Assembly: GCA_900169235.1 (NCBI GenBank) | Contig: FWCC01000100.1 | Location: 1 to 64,000 of the forward strand | Length of the DNA stretch: 64,000 nt | Source of the DNA: Zarea fungicola | Taxonomy: Eukaryota > Ascomycota > Sordariomycetes > Hypocreales > Cordycipitaceae | Direction: 5' to 3' | In this document: positions 33,751-47,204 of the stretch, piece by piece | Layout of the letters: each line of letters begins with the position of its first letter | How positions within the stretch are numbered: the stretch's first letter is position 1 | Notes under the pieces: generated by a model | The model's database searches: none | What the model saw: only the letters and a program-made list of their open reading frames with translations | Told to the model about the DNA's origin: nothing | Made by a program: the position numbers and the translations under genes

Positions 33751-36700
33751 TTAGTCTCTGCTGCTCAAGCCCTCTTTGATGGCCGCCAGAATCAGCTCCT
33801 TAGCCTTCTCAACGCCCTCTTCGGTGCCAATAATCTCAATGGCCTCATCCTTGGCCTGGTCGCGAGGTACCTGGATCTTGCAATTGCTCTGCTCGCGGAT
33901 CGAGTTTACCTTGGAGCCGCCCTGGCCAATGACAAAGCGATAGGTCTTGGGGTCGGGGAGCACCAGATATCCAGTGGCATCCTGCTTTTTTGCTAGGCTA
34001 AGTTGCTTCTCGATGAGCTGCTTCACCTTGGCAACGTTTTCGGGGCTGCCGCGAAGAACCCAGGGAATGTCGCCTGCCTCACCGCTGGCGGTCTTGACAA
34101 CATTCCACGAGTGAACATCCGCAGACGCGTCCGCATCGTCCGTGATCAGTGGCAGAGCACCGCCAGTAACACGAGCCCCAGCCTCAGGCTTGCTGGGCAG
34201 CTTTTGGCCAGCATGGTCGACGGTTACCTGGTGGTTGTTGCGAAGCTGGCGGAAAAATTGACCGCCGTTGGAGATGACGTGGTGGACATTGCGAGGAATC
34301 TGGATAGTCTCGCCCTCTTGCTGCTTCAACAAAGTAGCAATGTGCTCCTTAGCCTTGGCAACATTCTCGGCAACACCAGAGATCTTGACTCCCGTCTTGC
34401 CGTCGCCCTGTCGGGGAACATCAATGCTAACGCCGAGCTTAGTCTCCAGCTGTCGCTTGGCGTCACCACCACGACCAATAAGGGTTCGGTGCTGGTCAAC
34501 AGGAACGTCAATCACCTCGGTAACCTGGCTGTCGCGCTCGGCAGCGATTTCCAGAATACGCTTGATGATCTTGTCCACAACGTCAGTTCGACCTTCAACC
34601 TTGATAGTGTTGCCATCAGCCTCCTGCTTGGGGAACTGGATGGTTCTGGCAAGAGCGCGGCGATCGTCAGACCCACCAGCACCAACAACAATCTCGCGCA
34701 GGGTAGAGCCTGGTACGCATTAGTCTATCATCTCTTTTGTAATTCTGGTTCCGTGCAACTTACCGCTAGCTCCAATCAATGCACGATGGTGCTTCTTGTC
34801 GACATCGACCGTCTTGACAACCGTGTCATCGAAGACGGCGCGCTTCTCTTCAAGTGCCTTCTTTGCCTTGGCAACCTGCGCAGCCGTACCCTTGATGGAA
34901 ATTTCAACCATCTCGGTATCACGGTCCGCAGGTACATCAATGCGGGCACCAGTCAGCTGGCGAAGCTCGTCCAAAGCAGCACCTCCCTGTCCAATGAGGG
35001 ACCCAACCTGCTTCTGCTGTACCGAGACAGTGGCAGTGGCAGAGTGCTCCTCAAGGTACTTGTGCAGAGAAAAGATCTCATCGCGAGCTTCGTCCGCACC
35101 CTTCTTGGGTCCTCGGATGATGACCTCGTCGGGCCCTTGCTGGCGGCGGGGTTTGCCGGCATCGCTCGCAGCGTCAGCGTTTGACTGATCATCTGAGGCA
35201 TTCTTGGCCGAGCGGGGAAAGAAAATTAGGACCTTGTAACGAGTCTGAAGACGGTTAATTTGTGTGCCCTGAGTACCGATAAGTTCACGGTGATACTTGG
35301 GGTCAATCTTGAGAGTATGGGTGGTCTCGTCAGCCAGGCTACGACCCAAGTTCTGAATGTATGTTCGGGCAATCTCAGCCTTGGCCTTGGGGCCTTTCAG
35401 CTCAACCTTGCCATCTTGCACCTGGATTTCCACGTCAAATCGATCGCGGAGCTCCTTGATGTTGCTGCCGCCCTTACCAATGAGGTGGTTGGCATACTTC
35501 TGGGGGAAGTCAAAGGAAAGTGTAAAACCACGCTCCTTGTCGTCCTCCTTTTCCTGCTCAACGAACGCGGTAGCCTTGGCAGCCAGCGAAGTGACGGCAG
35601 AGCTGGGACCACGAAGTGTAATTGTCGTACCAACCTTTGTGACGCGAATGGGAATCTGGCCAGATGCACGGCTCTCCTGCTCCTTCTTAATGAAGCGACG
35701 AAGTCTTTCGTGAAACTTGGCGGGAACATCCAAAGCAGTGCTAGTCAGACTCTCCTGCTGGCTGATCAGGTCGATAATATGCTTCTTGGCATCGGCCAAT
35801 CCCTGTTGGAACGCGGCCAATTCAGCGTCCGAAGGCTTTACGCGCGGTGGCTGGTAGGCACTCTCGGTGGGGTTAGGACCTTCGAAGACGAGAAGGACAG
35901 AGCCATTCGGCTCACCGGCCTCTGGGACGACAAGCTGCACGCCATAGTCCTTCTTGAGCAGAGAAGAAACATCAGTGCGTAAATGCTGGTGGAAGAAGGG
36001 ATCTACATCCACCCTCTGCATTCTAGCGGGCGGGTGGCCATTGATAATGCCAGTAATCTCAGACTGTGCACGGATGGCATTTTTTCCGTCTCGGGAGTAG
36101 AGCTCCCAGGGCAGAGCGCCATCCTGGGAAAATGGCGTGTTGATGTGGGTATTGTAGAGCTTCTCGAGGCGATCAATCTCGCGGCGTTGGCGGAGATAGC
36201 GAGTAATGTTGGCAGCATGCGAAACAGCACCACCGGGAGCAGTGCGATGGAATCTGGAGAGGTCAATGTTGGACATCTGCATACCCATGGCGAGGTCCAT
36301 GGCCTTCTCAACACCAATCTGGACCTGGTTAGGAGGACCAACAATGGTGATGAGGTCGTCATCGTCATCCGAGGGCAGGAGAATGGCGCAGCCCGTATCG
36401 GCGAAGAAATCCTCCATAGGGACACCACGGTTGCCGATGATGAACTGGTGACGGCCACGCTGGATGGATAGCTGCTCAAGTTCAAGCTGCTTGTGAAGCT
36501 CGGCTACCTGTCTCTCAAGTTCGGCACGGGCATTCTGGACAGAAACACGGTCACCAGCAAGCTGGATGTGCTCATCATCGGCACCGGCTGGGTAGAAGAC
36601 TGGTCGCTGGCCAGCAGCGGCAGGGACAGGGGCGAGTCCAGAGCTGATGTGCTGGTGGGGGGGCACTCGAATCTGAACGCCGTGAGCTTCTTCGAGAGCT

Positions 36701-37715
36701 TGCGCGAGGGCATTGCCGGGACCGGCGAGGAAAGGGTAAAAGGCGGCGGGGATGCCGCGGACCTTTGTCTGAGCGGAAGCAGAACGCTCATTGGCAATTT
36801 TGAGAATCTCGTTGCGAGCAGAGGCAGCAGATAGGGCGTTACCCTCAACAGAGACATTGATAGTGGCGTCCTCGTCATCGTCGATTTGAACAGAGTCGTC
36901 GACCTTGGGGAGTTGAATCTTTGCACCAGTCTTTTCCTGGAGAGCCTTAATCATAGAACCACCCTTGCCAATGATGTGAGCACGAGCGGAGTAGGGGATC
37001 GGGACCTCAATGGTAGTCTATATATAGGTCAGTTCAGCATAATTGGTTATTTAATATTTGAGAACCCTTAAAAACATACACGTCTGCCGATCTGGGCAAC
37101 AAGATCCTTGAGTGCCTGTTGAGCAACATCCTGAGGACCAGTGGCATCGAACTTGATGCGACCATTGCTCGCAGACGACATGGAGATGTTTGCGCGGGAC
37201 TTGCGGTTGAGCTCCCGGAGGATTTCGGGGATCGGCTTTCGGAGCTTGGTACGCTCCATGATGAACTGGGGCTCGAGGGTAACAGACTCGACCTTGCGGC
37301 CAGGGATGGACATGACGGGAGGCGGTCCCTGGGTGCCAGGGCCGGAGGCGGGAGCGGGAGCGGGAGGAGTAGCAGTTCGGGGGGCACCACCGTTGGTGCC
37401 ATTCTGCTTGGGCGCGCCGTTCTTTGCGCTCCAGATAGGGGCAACATTGGCAGCCTTGCCCTTGGGGGCGCCAAGCTCGGGGAAAAGCTCGTGGGATTGA
37501 GTATCGAGAGAAGACTGCTTCTCCTTCTGCTTACCAGCAGCGGTGGAGCTAATGGGAGCTGCCCAGGAGCCGGAAGCATCGTTGACGGGCTTGGGGAGGT
37601 CGACATCGGGGACGTCCTCGACAGTGACTGCATGGGGTGTGGACTCTGCGTGCTTCTGCATGAGCTTCTGGGCAGCAGAGAGCTCACCGGAGTTGGCCGG
37701 GTCGATGGAAGCCAT
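33751..37715 (-). CDS. SCP160: Vigilin-type multi-KH RNA-binding protein
   Basis: Exons 37715-37080, 37017-34764 and 34709-33751 give 1282 residues, matching the size of yeast Scp160 and fission yeast Vgl1. After a low-complexity Pro/Ala-rich N-terminus (about 1-130) the protein is a chain of KH domains. Eight keep the RNA-gripping GxxG loop: GKGG (about 229), GNRG (about 407), GKGG (about 727), GTQG (about 793), GQGG (about 887), GASG (about 961), GRGG (about 1042) and GQGG (about 1225). Others have lost it, for example SNGG near 1113 and the block at 550-720, as in known vigilins where part of the domains are degenerate. Family role: polysome- and ER-associated mRNA binding, translation and ploidy/silencing effects in yeast. 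Introns are 62 and 54 nt. High third-position GC opens several long antisense ORFs, which are shadows. Confidence 0.95.
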
Positions 37716-40700
37716 GATGAGGAATCAGATAGGATACGTCGAGATCGGAACGGGCCAGAAAGCTTGGACGGACTGAATACGAGAATCAAGGTCAGCATCA
37801 ATCCATTGAGACGGGAGGCTACTGCCGGATGCGTTGCAATGGGCTTCGAGCGGACATTATCAGCTGGTACATACAGAGTTCCGACGCTAGGTTGATGAAA
37901 ATATAATATAACAAAAAAGGTGACGAGCGGGTGAGGACAGATTGGTAGTTCGAACGGACAACGGGGTAGCGGTTCGTATGATTTAAGTGTAGTCGGTTAG
38001 GCGTCTAGAACATTGTGCAGACGCCGACTGACAGCGATAACCGGTGACCAGAGGGATGAACCAGGAGACGAGGCAGATGCCAAAAGAATTGAGAATGATG
38101 CCGGGTGATGGCAAAAGGAGATAGCAGGAGAGCAGATTGGTTGTAAGAGGGTGATGTGGAAAGTTCTCCAGCTTTCTCCACGTTGCGCCATGGTCGCCTC
38201 GAGTCTGGATCCCTCCCTGGTGGGCAGGATTGGATTGGCCTGACCGTGGCGGGACTGGACTTTTTTTCTCCTGGTGGGCAGAGCAAGTGTTGGGCTTTGA
38301 GGGGCCACTACGGGGTTTCGAGGCCTGGACTTGCTACATTTAGGTACTATGCACAGCGGGCTGCCGCTAAAATTGCTCGGGGCTTTCCTTGGCGTAGAGG
38401 GGACAGCTAGCAGTTGCTGTGAAGACTGCGCCACATGAGGGCGAGCACTGGAACCGGAGGCCTGGGCTTCCACGCTACGGCAGCAACTCACCTGTGGCGT
38501 TCTTTGATTCAGTCTCCCGTAGCAGGCTGCAGCCGAATTTACAGTGGAGATGCTGACCTGGAGACCACTTGAGTCTGGAAACAGGTAAAGAAGCCAGGGA
38601 TGTCTTGTTGCCCGTTGGTGCTACATGCTGTGTTGGCAGGTTCCTTTGGCTGCTTATGGTGAACAATGAGGACCGATGGGTAGCCGAGGCTCGCTTCGAC
38701 TAATAATCGACTTAATAGCAATGCAAGAACTTTACCTTGCCATTGCTCTGCTCCTCCTGTCACCCCAGCAAAAATGAAACCTGTCAGCTGGAAATAAGCC
38801 CTACAAGACTAATTATACCATTCTTCTTATTTCTGCATTATTGTATTTTGATTGCTTTCTATATATCTAATGTAATACAATTATTGTCACATGGTTTTCT
38901 CCTGCCATGATACAACTGGTATCAGTACTCCTGCCTATCTACTATCCTATCGATGGTTGACTATGTAAGCATTCTGGATTACTGGCAAATTTGTGTTCAT
39001 GCTAACAACACGGCATATAGCATTTGATACAGGGTCCAGGTCGGCTTCCCGTCAATTACAACTCTTTATTTCCCCTGCTTCTCATCCGTGTCTGAATTGT
39101 TCCACTTTTCTGCCTTATCAGTTGGGTGAGCACATACGCTTCGATGAAGCTACCCTAGACCAGAGCCACAGCTTGTTTGGCATTGACATTTGGACCGAGT
39201 CCATAGTTGATCCTCGTTTCTATTAAATCCATTCATTGCAATTTCTTTGCTTGCTCGTATATTGGAATGCTGGGTGATGAAAATGTGGTTTACCATGGAG
39301 TCTAGTTCAAGAATTCACTGAGGACCTCCCGCGCCGGGGCGAGATGGCCTGCTCTATTCTGACTAGTACAGATTCCCAGTCACCTAACCGCGCAGATCTT
39401 TGGTGTGCCTCCTCGTAATGGGATAGCTTTCGAGCAATCTAACAACAGGATTTTAACAGTCGAAAATGGACTTCTTTCTTGATGGTGGTATATCGGCGCT
39501 GAAGCAAGGCTCCACCGTTGACACGACATCACCACCTCAACTGCAAATGCGGTCCGACTCGATGATATCCATCCTCAGCCTTCAGACACGCTTATCATTT
39601 GTGCATTAGTGTGCATCAACTCACACATGGCGATGCAAGGTTCAGGAGAGAACGTGTGCATGCCATAGCAACAGCGGCTAGTAGTTGCGCAAGAAACTTA
39701 CCCAGCAGGCCCAGACATACTGCCTGCATACACTCTGCATAACAGCCCCATCACTGGTAAAACAATTATTGTACAAACTGGTGAGTGGGCAGGAGGGCGT
39801 TTGCCGGTTTGTCTCACCACCACACTTCTTTGGTTGTTCTCGATGCTTGTGGCCGGTGGTGGATCGAATAAATTAGCCATTGATCCTGATGTAGGTAGTG
39901 CTCACTACAAAGCGGAATTGCAGTGCCGCCGGGTCATAGACTTTTATACGGCTTACTATCACTGAAACTTCTACGTAGGATCATGCAGATCGTACAGTTT
40001 AGCCGCTTGTGGTCGAGGCTTGGCAAGAATCAAACGACAGGACCTAGCCGTGAAACACACCACCAGAGAGGCAGCTATCCGCGGTATGAATTAAAAGGCA
40101 TGGCTTTAAAACGAGGCGATAGATGCATGCCTACAAATGTGTTGGGAGCCTGTGAGGCAAAGCCAAGGGAACTTGACTGTGAGTGCTTTTAGAGGCAGGA
40201 TGCGTAAATCACCTTTGACCTTGTACTAATACATTATCTTGTGCTCCGTAAAGGTATATATTACACATGCCAGCAACCAATGAACAAGTTACTGCGCAGT
40301 GAAAACTTGCAAAGTTGTATGTAAAAGGACAACACATGCATCTGTAAATCAAGGTGCCCCCAGATGCAGGCCGGGCGGGGCTTCATCTATCCTGGGCCTG
40401 TCGCAGGACTGGCGCCAGCTCCAGCCGTGTTTCGCCTTGCCTTTTCCCTGTCCAGTGCCCCTCCCTTGGAACAAGTCTCGCACAGAGTTCAATACTGAGA
40501 GCCACTGGTGGTCATTCATTCTCCCTCAAATAAAATAAAACGCGTGGCAGCAAGGAGTCTACCGACGAATATTAAAAAGAGACAGCAGGCGCCTTGGCTC
40601 CCGGCTAATTATCATTGCCTGCCTACTGGTAGGTACAAGGTCGGCCCACCCATTCTTGATGTTACCAGCAACTGGGAACAAACAAGCAACGAGGCAGCAG

Positions 40701-42154
40701 CACCACATGCATCTCCACCTAGCAAACTGCTAGCAAATGGAGTCTACTCCATAATCGAATGGCACATCTATTCCGACATTGGCTACTCGCTGGCCTTGTA
40801 CTTGGTACCTGATTTTGGACTGTTCAAGGTTGCGGGAGCTGGCCAGCCCACTCACACTTGAAATTTTACATCGTCGCTGATGTATCTGATATGTACTGGT
40901 AGCTGCATGTACCTTCTGCCCGGCTCTAGTCCACAGTGCTTGGCAGCTAGATATGTACAAGGTCGCGAGAGGGGCTGACGGCAGATAGAGATGTATCTTT
41001 TGGCGGGGTTGTGCCTGGATCTGAAATTTGGTGTACTTGTTCGTGGTACTTAGTATACACACTAGTGAGGTACTTAATATCCACTTACGATATTAATTCC
41101 ATGGGTGGCCGACTTGAGAATAATAGGGCGCTCAGCTGCTGTTATAGTGACTGGCATTTCGGTTGAATGGAGCAATGTTGGGAGATGATGCGGTTTTTAT
41201 TTTTTTTTATTTTTTTTAATAATACTTGCTATTACATGACCCTGCAAGGGGTGCCTATAAAGAGGATCATAATTCAGTGCAGAAACATAGAGTGCCCCGA
41301 AAAGGTAGTCTGCCGCGGATAGTACTAAGTACCTCTAGGTATCAAGGTCAGTCGCCCCCGCTAAACAAGGGAGGCAGAGTCTGCTGTAAACGGGTACAGA
41401 CAAGAGACAAGACAGGGCCTACAGCGTGCGCTACCTTAGGTGGCAAGCTAGGTCAGGTACTTTTATTAGGTAGGGGCCAGCCGAACCACATGGCGGCACT
41501 AATAATAGTGATCCCAGGCCTGTTTTTTTTTTTTTTCTCAAAGTGCCAAACATTGTTGCCATTCTAGTACGAAAAGTAAAAGGTGTCGCAGGTCACCATA
41601 AAGTAAATGAATTGGATGCATACCTAAGTGGCGCGCTGGCATTTTCCATCATCCGGTATTCGCCAGCTCTGGCTTTGTTTGCAAGTGTTCCGAAATATCT
41701 TACAGGTGCCTGTGCGCTCGCCTGTTCTTCCTTTCACAGCACCTTGGCGCTGCTACAAACGTTGCACTTTACTGCAAAACGCGCTGGAATTCGAAACAAA
41801 CACCCGCTGCAACGGCAACCACTCACCTACAGGACGGCCCTCTCAACCAAACTAAACCGCCACCAAACTGCACCATCCCGCCTGTTTTGCAACCACCATA
41901 CTTGGCACGAAAACTAAACTGCCCGCCATCCCACCACACCCGTCGTCACTGATTGACGGCGTGCGCGCGCTCTCTCACTCACTCTCCCCAAACTTCTCTG
42001 CCGACCGTCTCTCTCGCTGCCGTTGCGGACACTGCAAAAACAACAGCCCACCCGGCAAACAGGTACGAATCAGCAAACAAGTTTCTCCTCCCCTTTATAC
42101 CCTCGGGGGCCTCGCTAACCCACCCAGCTGCCGGTCTCTGCTTCTTTCCCCATC
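37716..42154. other. Long divergent region between vigilin and STE20
   Basis: 4.4 kb without a recognisable gene. The vigilin promoter lies at its left. At the right (from about 41830) is a C-rich leader with short upstream ATGs before STE20. Low-complexity runs of T and A occur at 41192-41220 and 41521-41536. Nothing else is supported. Confidence 0.5.
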
Positions 42155-45002
42155 ATGGATAGCAGCAAGAGCCCGCATTTGAACGGCGGTAGTCAGCAGC
42201 GTCGAAAGCTCGTCAAAAAGTCGTCACATCATTACTCGCGTTCCTCTTCCGGTCTTGACAGCGCCCACGACACCCACTCCATCCACAGCAAACGCAGCTC
42301 TACCAACAGCATTCGCCGCACCCCCAGTGCACCGCCGCCTGTGCGACCGCCAAACACCAGCATACAGGGAGCGTTTGCCAACTCGAGCTCCCACTCACAT
42401 TCACCCCGGTATCCCATCCAGGCCCAGCCCTCGAATGTGTCGCCGGTGCTCCAGCAGGGTCACTTTACCGCTGCCAACGCCCTCAACGCCGCCAACCCGT
42501 CACCGTCCGCTGCCCGGCTGCCCTACCGTCAAAGCCCGACACTCCAATCTGAGCCTCACTTTCGCCAGCTCCCCGCGCCTGCGCCTGCAAACCCCGTTAC
42601 CGACGACCTGATCGGCGCACCCTTTGACGGTGCCGCCATCCTGAACAGCATCGATTCCGCCTCCTACAATTCTACGCCTGTCCCGACCCCTGCGCCGGTC
42701 GCCATCTCCATCCCCGCCCAGCAGCAAAAGTCATCCACAGCCGCCACAGTTGTTTCACGCGCAGCCGCTCCCCTCTTCCGAGCTGTCAGTACCAAGAAGC
42801 CGCCTGCACTTCGACACTCGAAAAGCTTCGCTGCCATGGAGTCCAGCTCGACTCTCGTAGAAAAGCCTGGGCCTTCGCAGATCGAGGCGCTGGCTGCCGC
42901 CCCTAAAAGGTACTCAGATGAATCCGGAGGCGTGCCATCCAAACCGGCCAACGTTCGCAAAAAATCCGGCTTTTCTGGCTTTGTCAATAGTCTGGTCGGG
43001 TCGCAGAAAAAGCCAATGATCTCGGCACCCGAAAATCCCATTCATGTTACCCATGTTGGCTATGACAGCACAACTGGCCAATTCACGGTATGGCCTTGAA
43101 CCCCGCTCAATCATGACCAGCATTCATAAACAACCAGTCGCTAACTCACATTACAGGGCCTGCCCAAAGAATGGCAACGACTAATCAGCGAAAGTGGAAT
43201 TCCCGAGAAAGAGCGTCGTGAAAACCCTCAGACCATGGTCGATATTCTGCAATTTTACAAAGAAACAACAGAAAAGGCACCCGAAGACCAAGTGCTAGAA
43301 AAATTTGGGCATGCTGCGTCTGACCGATCACAATATCCCACGCCATCGTCGTCGATGCCTACATCGCCAAATATGCATCCCAACAATTACATGGGTAGGT
43401 GATCGCTCGACCCTTTCTTTTGAGCCATGGTTATTTGCAACCGACTAATGATGCTGTGCAGAGAGATTTGAAAATCCCAGAGCTGCACCCCCCGTACCAG
43501 CCAAGGGCCACGGTCTTCCTTTAACCAAAGACATTGTGCCCAGTAGACCAGCACCCCGTCCCCCAGTCAGCATGGGTAACCGAGCAGCGGCTCAAAACAC
43601 TTACGGTACACAGGATTCGGGCATTGGTATTATGGCCGCCGACAAGGATAACGGCCCCATGCTACCCGAAGAACATCGCTCACGCTCGAATTCGCGTGTC
43701 ACTGGTCCAGCTCCGTTTGCTCCTCAGCCAGCCGGTGCAATAAGCCCGCCCCAGCCGTCAGTCTACCAGCAACAGCAGATGATTCAGCAGCAGCATGAAC
43801 AGGCCATGGCGCAGGCGCAGGGAGCCATGGCTGGCCAAGTCGGACGAACCCAAAGCAAGAGGCAACCCCAACCAGTGGCAAATCCTGCCGCTGCAGTGTA
43901 TGCGCCCCGCGAGGCAAACGGTGCTCGCCAACAACCCGCGATGACCCCGAATCCCCAGGCACGACCTCGACACCGCTCCTCCAGGCAAGGTGGCGGCCTT
44001 GATATTGTTACAGCACTTAAGCGTATATGTAACGACGGCGAGCCTCGCGAGATTTTTAGGAACTTGACCAAAATAGGTCAGGGAGCATCTGGTGGCGTCT
44101 TCACCGGCTATGAACGCGGCACCAACCGACTTGTCGCAATTAAGCAAATGAACCTCGAACAACAGCCAAAGAAAGATCTCATCATCAATGAAATCATTGT
44201 CATGAAGGAGAGCTCTCACCCCAACATTGTCAACTTCATCGACAGCTATCTTACTGGCGGCGAGCTCTGGGTGATCATGGAGTTTATGGAAGGTGGAAGC
44301 TTGACAGATGTTGTCACCTTCAACATTATGACAGAAGGGCAAATTGCTTCCGTTTGTCGCGAAACCCTCAAGGGTCTGCAGCATTTACACTCCAAGGGAG
44401 TTATTCATCGTGATATCAAGTCAGACAACATCTTGCTCTCGAGTGAGGGCTGCATCAAGCTGAGTGTGTTTCTCCTGCACCTTATATTTTAATGAAGTCA
44501 CTAATTGGAACAGCTGATTTCGGTTTCTGTGCCACCATTAACGAAGCACAGAACAAGCGTACGACAATGGTCGGCACCCCGTACTGGATGGCACCCGAAG
44601 TCGTCACTAGAAAAGAGTATGGTCGCAAGGTTGACATCTGGTCGCTCGGTATTATGGCGATTGAGATGATAGAGGGCGAGCCGCCGTACCTCACTGAATC
44701 GCCGCTCCGCGCACTGTGGTTGATTGCGACAAATGGCACGCCTCACATTAAGAATGAGAGTGAGCTCTCGGACGTCTTCAGGGATTTCCTATACTTTGCC
44801 CTCAAAGTAGACCCCGAGAAGCGAGCCAGTGCGCATGACTTGTTAAGAGTGAGTCCCCCTTACCACAGGCAAGCTCGGTGCAACTGCTAACGTTGATACA
44901 TAGCATGACTTTATGAAGCTGTGTGTAGACCTGGGACAATTATCACCTCTTGTCCGATCTGCCCGAGAACAGCGAGCCCAAGAAAAGGCCCGTAAGGCGT
45001 AA
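42155..45002 (+). CDS. STE20: p21-activated protein kinase, Ste20 type
   Basis: Five exons, 42155-43087, 43157-43394, 43462-44463, 44514-44848 and 44904-45002, give 868 residues. The N-terminal 285 are Ser/Pro-rich and disordered. A CRIB/PBD motif ([16 protein letters not shown], about 289-304, continuing [10 protein letters not shown]) binds GTP-loaded Cdc42/Rac. A Gln-rich linker follows (about 480-570). The kinase has the Gly loop GQGASGGV (about 596), VAIK lysine (about 618), HRDIKSDN (about 706), DFGFC (about 727), activation segment [15 protein letters not shown] and [19 protein letters not shown]. There is no PH domain before the CRIB, so this is Ste20 rather than Cla4. Role by family: polarity and MAP-kinase signalling at the cortex. 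The DFG splits across an intron of only 50 nt. Converges on the msrB-type gene. Confidence 0.96.
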
Positions 45003-45842
45003 CTTTTAACTCGCTTTTCGTTCACCTTATACATGCTTTTTTTTCTCGGCTGGATTCCGACTGAGCGGAGTACTACATAAGGACGCGTTCGCAAAACTAG
45101 TCCGATTATTGGACTAGGATTATCCAGCATTTGGATAAAAAGTATTGTGATGAAAGCGTTGATTTCGTTCTTTTTAAGACTGTTGCTCCCTTTGTTTTGT
45201 TTTATACCCGTCTCTTTCCATAACCTCGTCCCATGAATCTTTTTCCATGGGATGCTTAGCGAGTATGGAAAAGTAGGCGACCAGTGAGCACGGTTTTGGT
45301 TTTTTTCTGGTTGGAGGCATCTAGCGACACACACCATTTCTCGTTTTTAGAATATCTATAGCGACTGCAAAGATAAAAAAGGAAACTCCTCACCGCCGTG
45401 CGGAAGGGGGAGTATGAAAGAGGACAAGGGCATTGGAGGCAAGAAATTTAACACACAAGAAAAGTGGTTATTGTACGATGGGAGACAAACAGAAATCTAC
45501 ACAGCAAATACTCGCTAGTCGCTCTTGATGAACCTGGTCTGTGCCACAGTGCAGTTACTGATCATGTCATTTGTCCGGCCTGTAGGCATATATCAAGACA
45601 GAAAATGAATTGCGTTTAAAAAAAAACAGAAGTAAAAATTGAAAAATGTGAATTGATATATAATGTGACAGGTACAAGCTCGTCGGCTTTTGTGAAATCT
45701 GCTGGCAAATCCTATCACACCCCTAAACTCCTCGCTTCATCCGCCTGTCTCTGTCGACGCCAAGTCTCAATATCACTCCTAAAAATTACATCGTCATACA
45801 ACCTCTAATGGGTTTCCACACAAAATGATCTACATCTTTTCT
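45003..45842. other. Convergent 3' spacer
   Basis: AT-rich flanks of STE20 and the sulfoxide reductase gene; no gene seen. Confidence 0.6.
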
Positions 45843-46554
45843 TCATGCCTTGCTATCCTTGCCCTGGTTGGCTGCCGCCCCGTCCTCGGTGAACTTTAGG
45901 CTGATGCTGTTGACGCAGTGGCGCTCATTCGTCGGGGTCTTGTACCCTTCGCCCTTGAAGACATGACCCAGGTGGCCGCCGCAGTTGGAGCAGACAATCT
46001 CGACGCGCAGCATGCCCAGCGAACGGTCCGAGTGCCGGGTGACGGCGCCGGGGATGCTGTCGTAGTAGGCGGGCCAGCCACAGCCGGACTGGAACTTGTG
46101 GTTCGCCTTGTACAGTGGTGCATCGCAGCCGGCGCAGGTGTAGACGCCCGCCTCAGGTGCGTGCTTGTCATACTTGCCGGTGCCGGGCGCCTCGGTTCCC
46201 TTTTCTCTGAGGATGCGGAACTGCTCTGTTTTTGTTCTGGTTAGCTGAATTTGTCTGTCTCTCTGCGTCGCTGGATCTCATTGTCTCTGTATAGAAGCGA
46301 TGGGAGGAAAGAGACAACATACCTTTGTTCAACACTGCTCTCCACTCGTCGTCAGTGCGGTTATCTGGATAAGACATGTTGGAGGACTTGGTCGCTTTTG
46401 ATCCGAACAATGCGCCAATGAATGGGATGCCGGACATGGATCGTAGTGGTGCGGGTTGGAGAAATGCGCTCAAGCCTGCTCTAGGTGGCGTAGCACGAAA
46501 TCGAAAGTGGGAAATAGTTTGGACCAAGGTCGCAAAGAATGGTCTCAATCGCAT
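45843..46554 (-). CDS. MXR2: Methionine-R-sulfoxide reductase (MsrB)
   Basis: Exons 46554-46323 and 46225-45843 give 204 residues. The SelR/MsrB domain starts at NRTDDEWRAVLNKEQFRILREKGTE and holds the zinc CxxC pairs (CAGC and CSNC), FQSGCGWPAY, GGHLGHVFKGEG and the catalytic ERHCVNSIS. It reduces methionine-R-sulfoxide in proteins using thioredoxin. The first ATG (46554) gives a leader MRLRPFFATLVQTISHFRFR, arginine-rich without acids, typical of mitochondrial import; later in-frame ATGs (MSGIP, and MSYPDN at the domain edge) could give a cytosolic form. The yeast homologue Mxr2 is mitochondrial. The intron is 97 nt with a GCTAAC branch site. Shares a short upstream region with the divergent Arf GAP gene. 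Confidence 0.95.
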
Positions 46555-47204
46555 GGATGGAGAGCTTGATGCTGGTGATAATCTAAGAAGAAAAACAGCT
46601 GTGAGGTTATAGGGGATTGGTTGTGATCTTATAGATGACAGTGACAAATCATTCAGTGCAGCGTTGAGGAATCAATTGACAGGTAGACCAAGGCCTCAGC
46701 CACGAATACATCTTGGGGTACCCCACTGTGATGTCGCCACAGGTAGAATTGACAAATAATGCTCTATGACCTCACTGAAATGCTTCCAAAGCTAGGAAAG
46801 AAATCTGGCTGAGATATCAAATTGCTCTGCAATTCTACTTCAGCATTGATTCAACGATGAAATAAGCCTTGTCAATCCTCAGCATCATGTAGAAGGCAAT
46901 GTGCTAGGCATATTGGCAGATTGCAGAGCGGACCACGGGTATCTTCAGCCACTCATGTGCCACACCCTCTCTCCACAATATTTGGGCTCGCGCGTGGTGG
47001 CTAATTTAGGAGCGGTGGGATGTGTCTCGAATCCAGGCAGTCAACATTGTGCAAGGGGGACCAGCGGATCAAACAACTACATTCATTGCAGCATTCCACC
47101 GCAGGCAGCAGCGTAGCCAATACGATACATTTATCTACGTCGACCACCACTACTGCATCCTCTACAAGACACAATTCATATCCTCCACTTCATCCGGTAG
47201 CAAC
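46555..47204. promoter_or_regulatory. Divergent promoter of MsrB and Arf GAP genes
   Basis: The only short divergent spacer in the window (650 nt), so both genes must draw on the same DNA. I see no clear operator. An upstream in-frame ATG for the Arf GAP side (47022) is preceded by no better context than 47205. Confidence 0.45.

Noticed and set aside
34003..35982. Long plus-strand ORFs (393 and 240 codons) opposite the vigilin gene
   Set aside because: They lie entirely antisense to conserved KH exons and their Leu/Ser/Asn-rich translations reflect the GC-rich third positions of the real gene.
43157..45002. Assignment of the PAK kinase as Cla4
   Set aside because: No PH domain precedes the CRIB motif.
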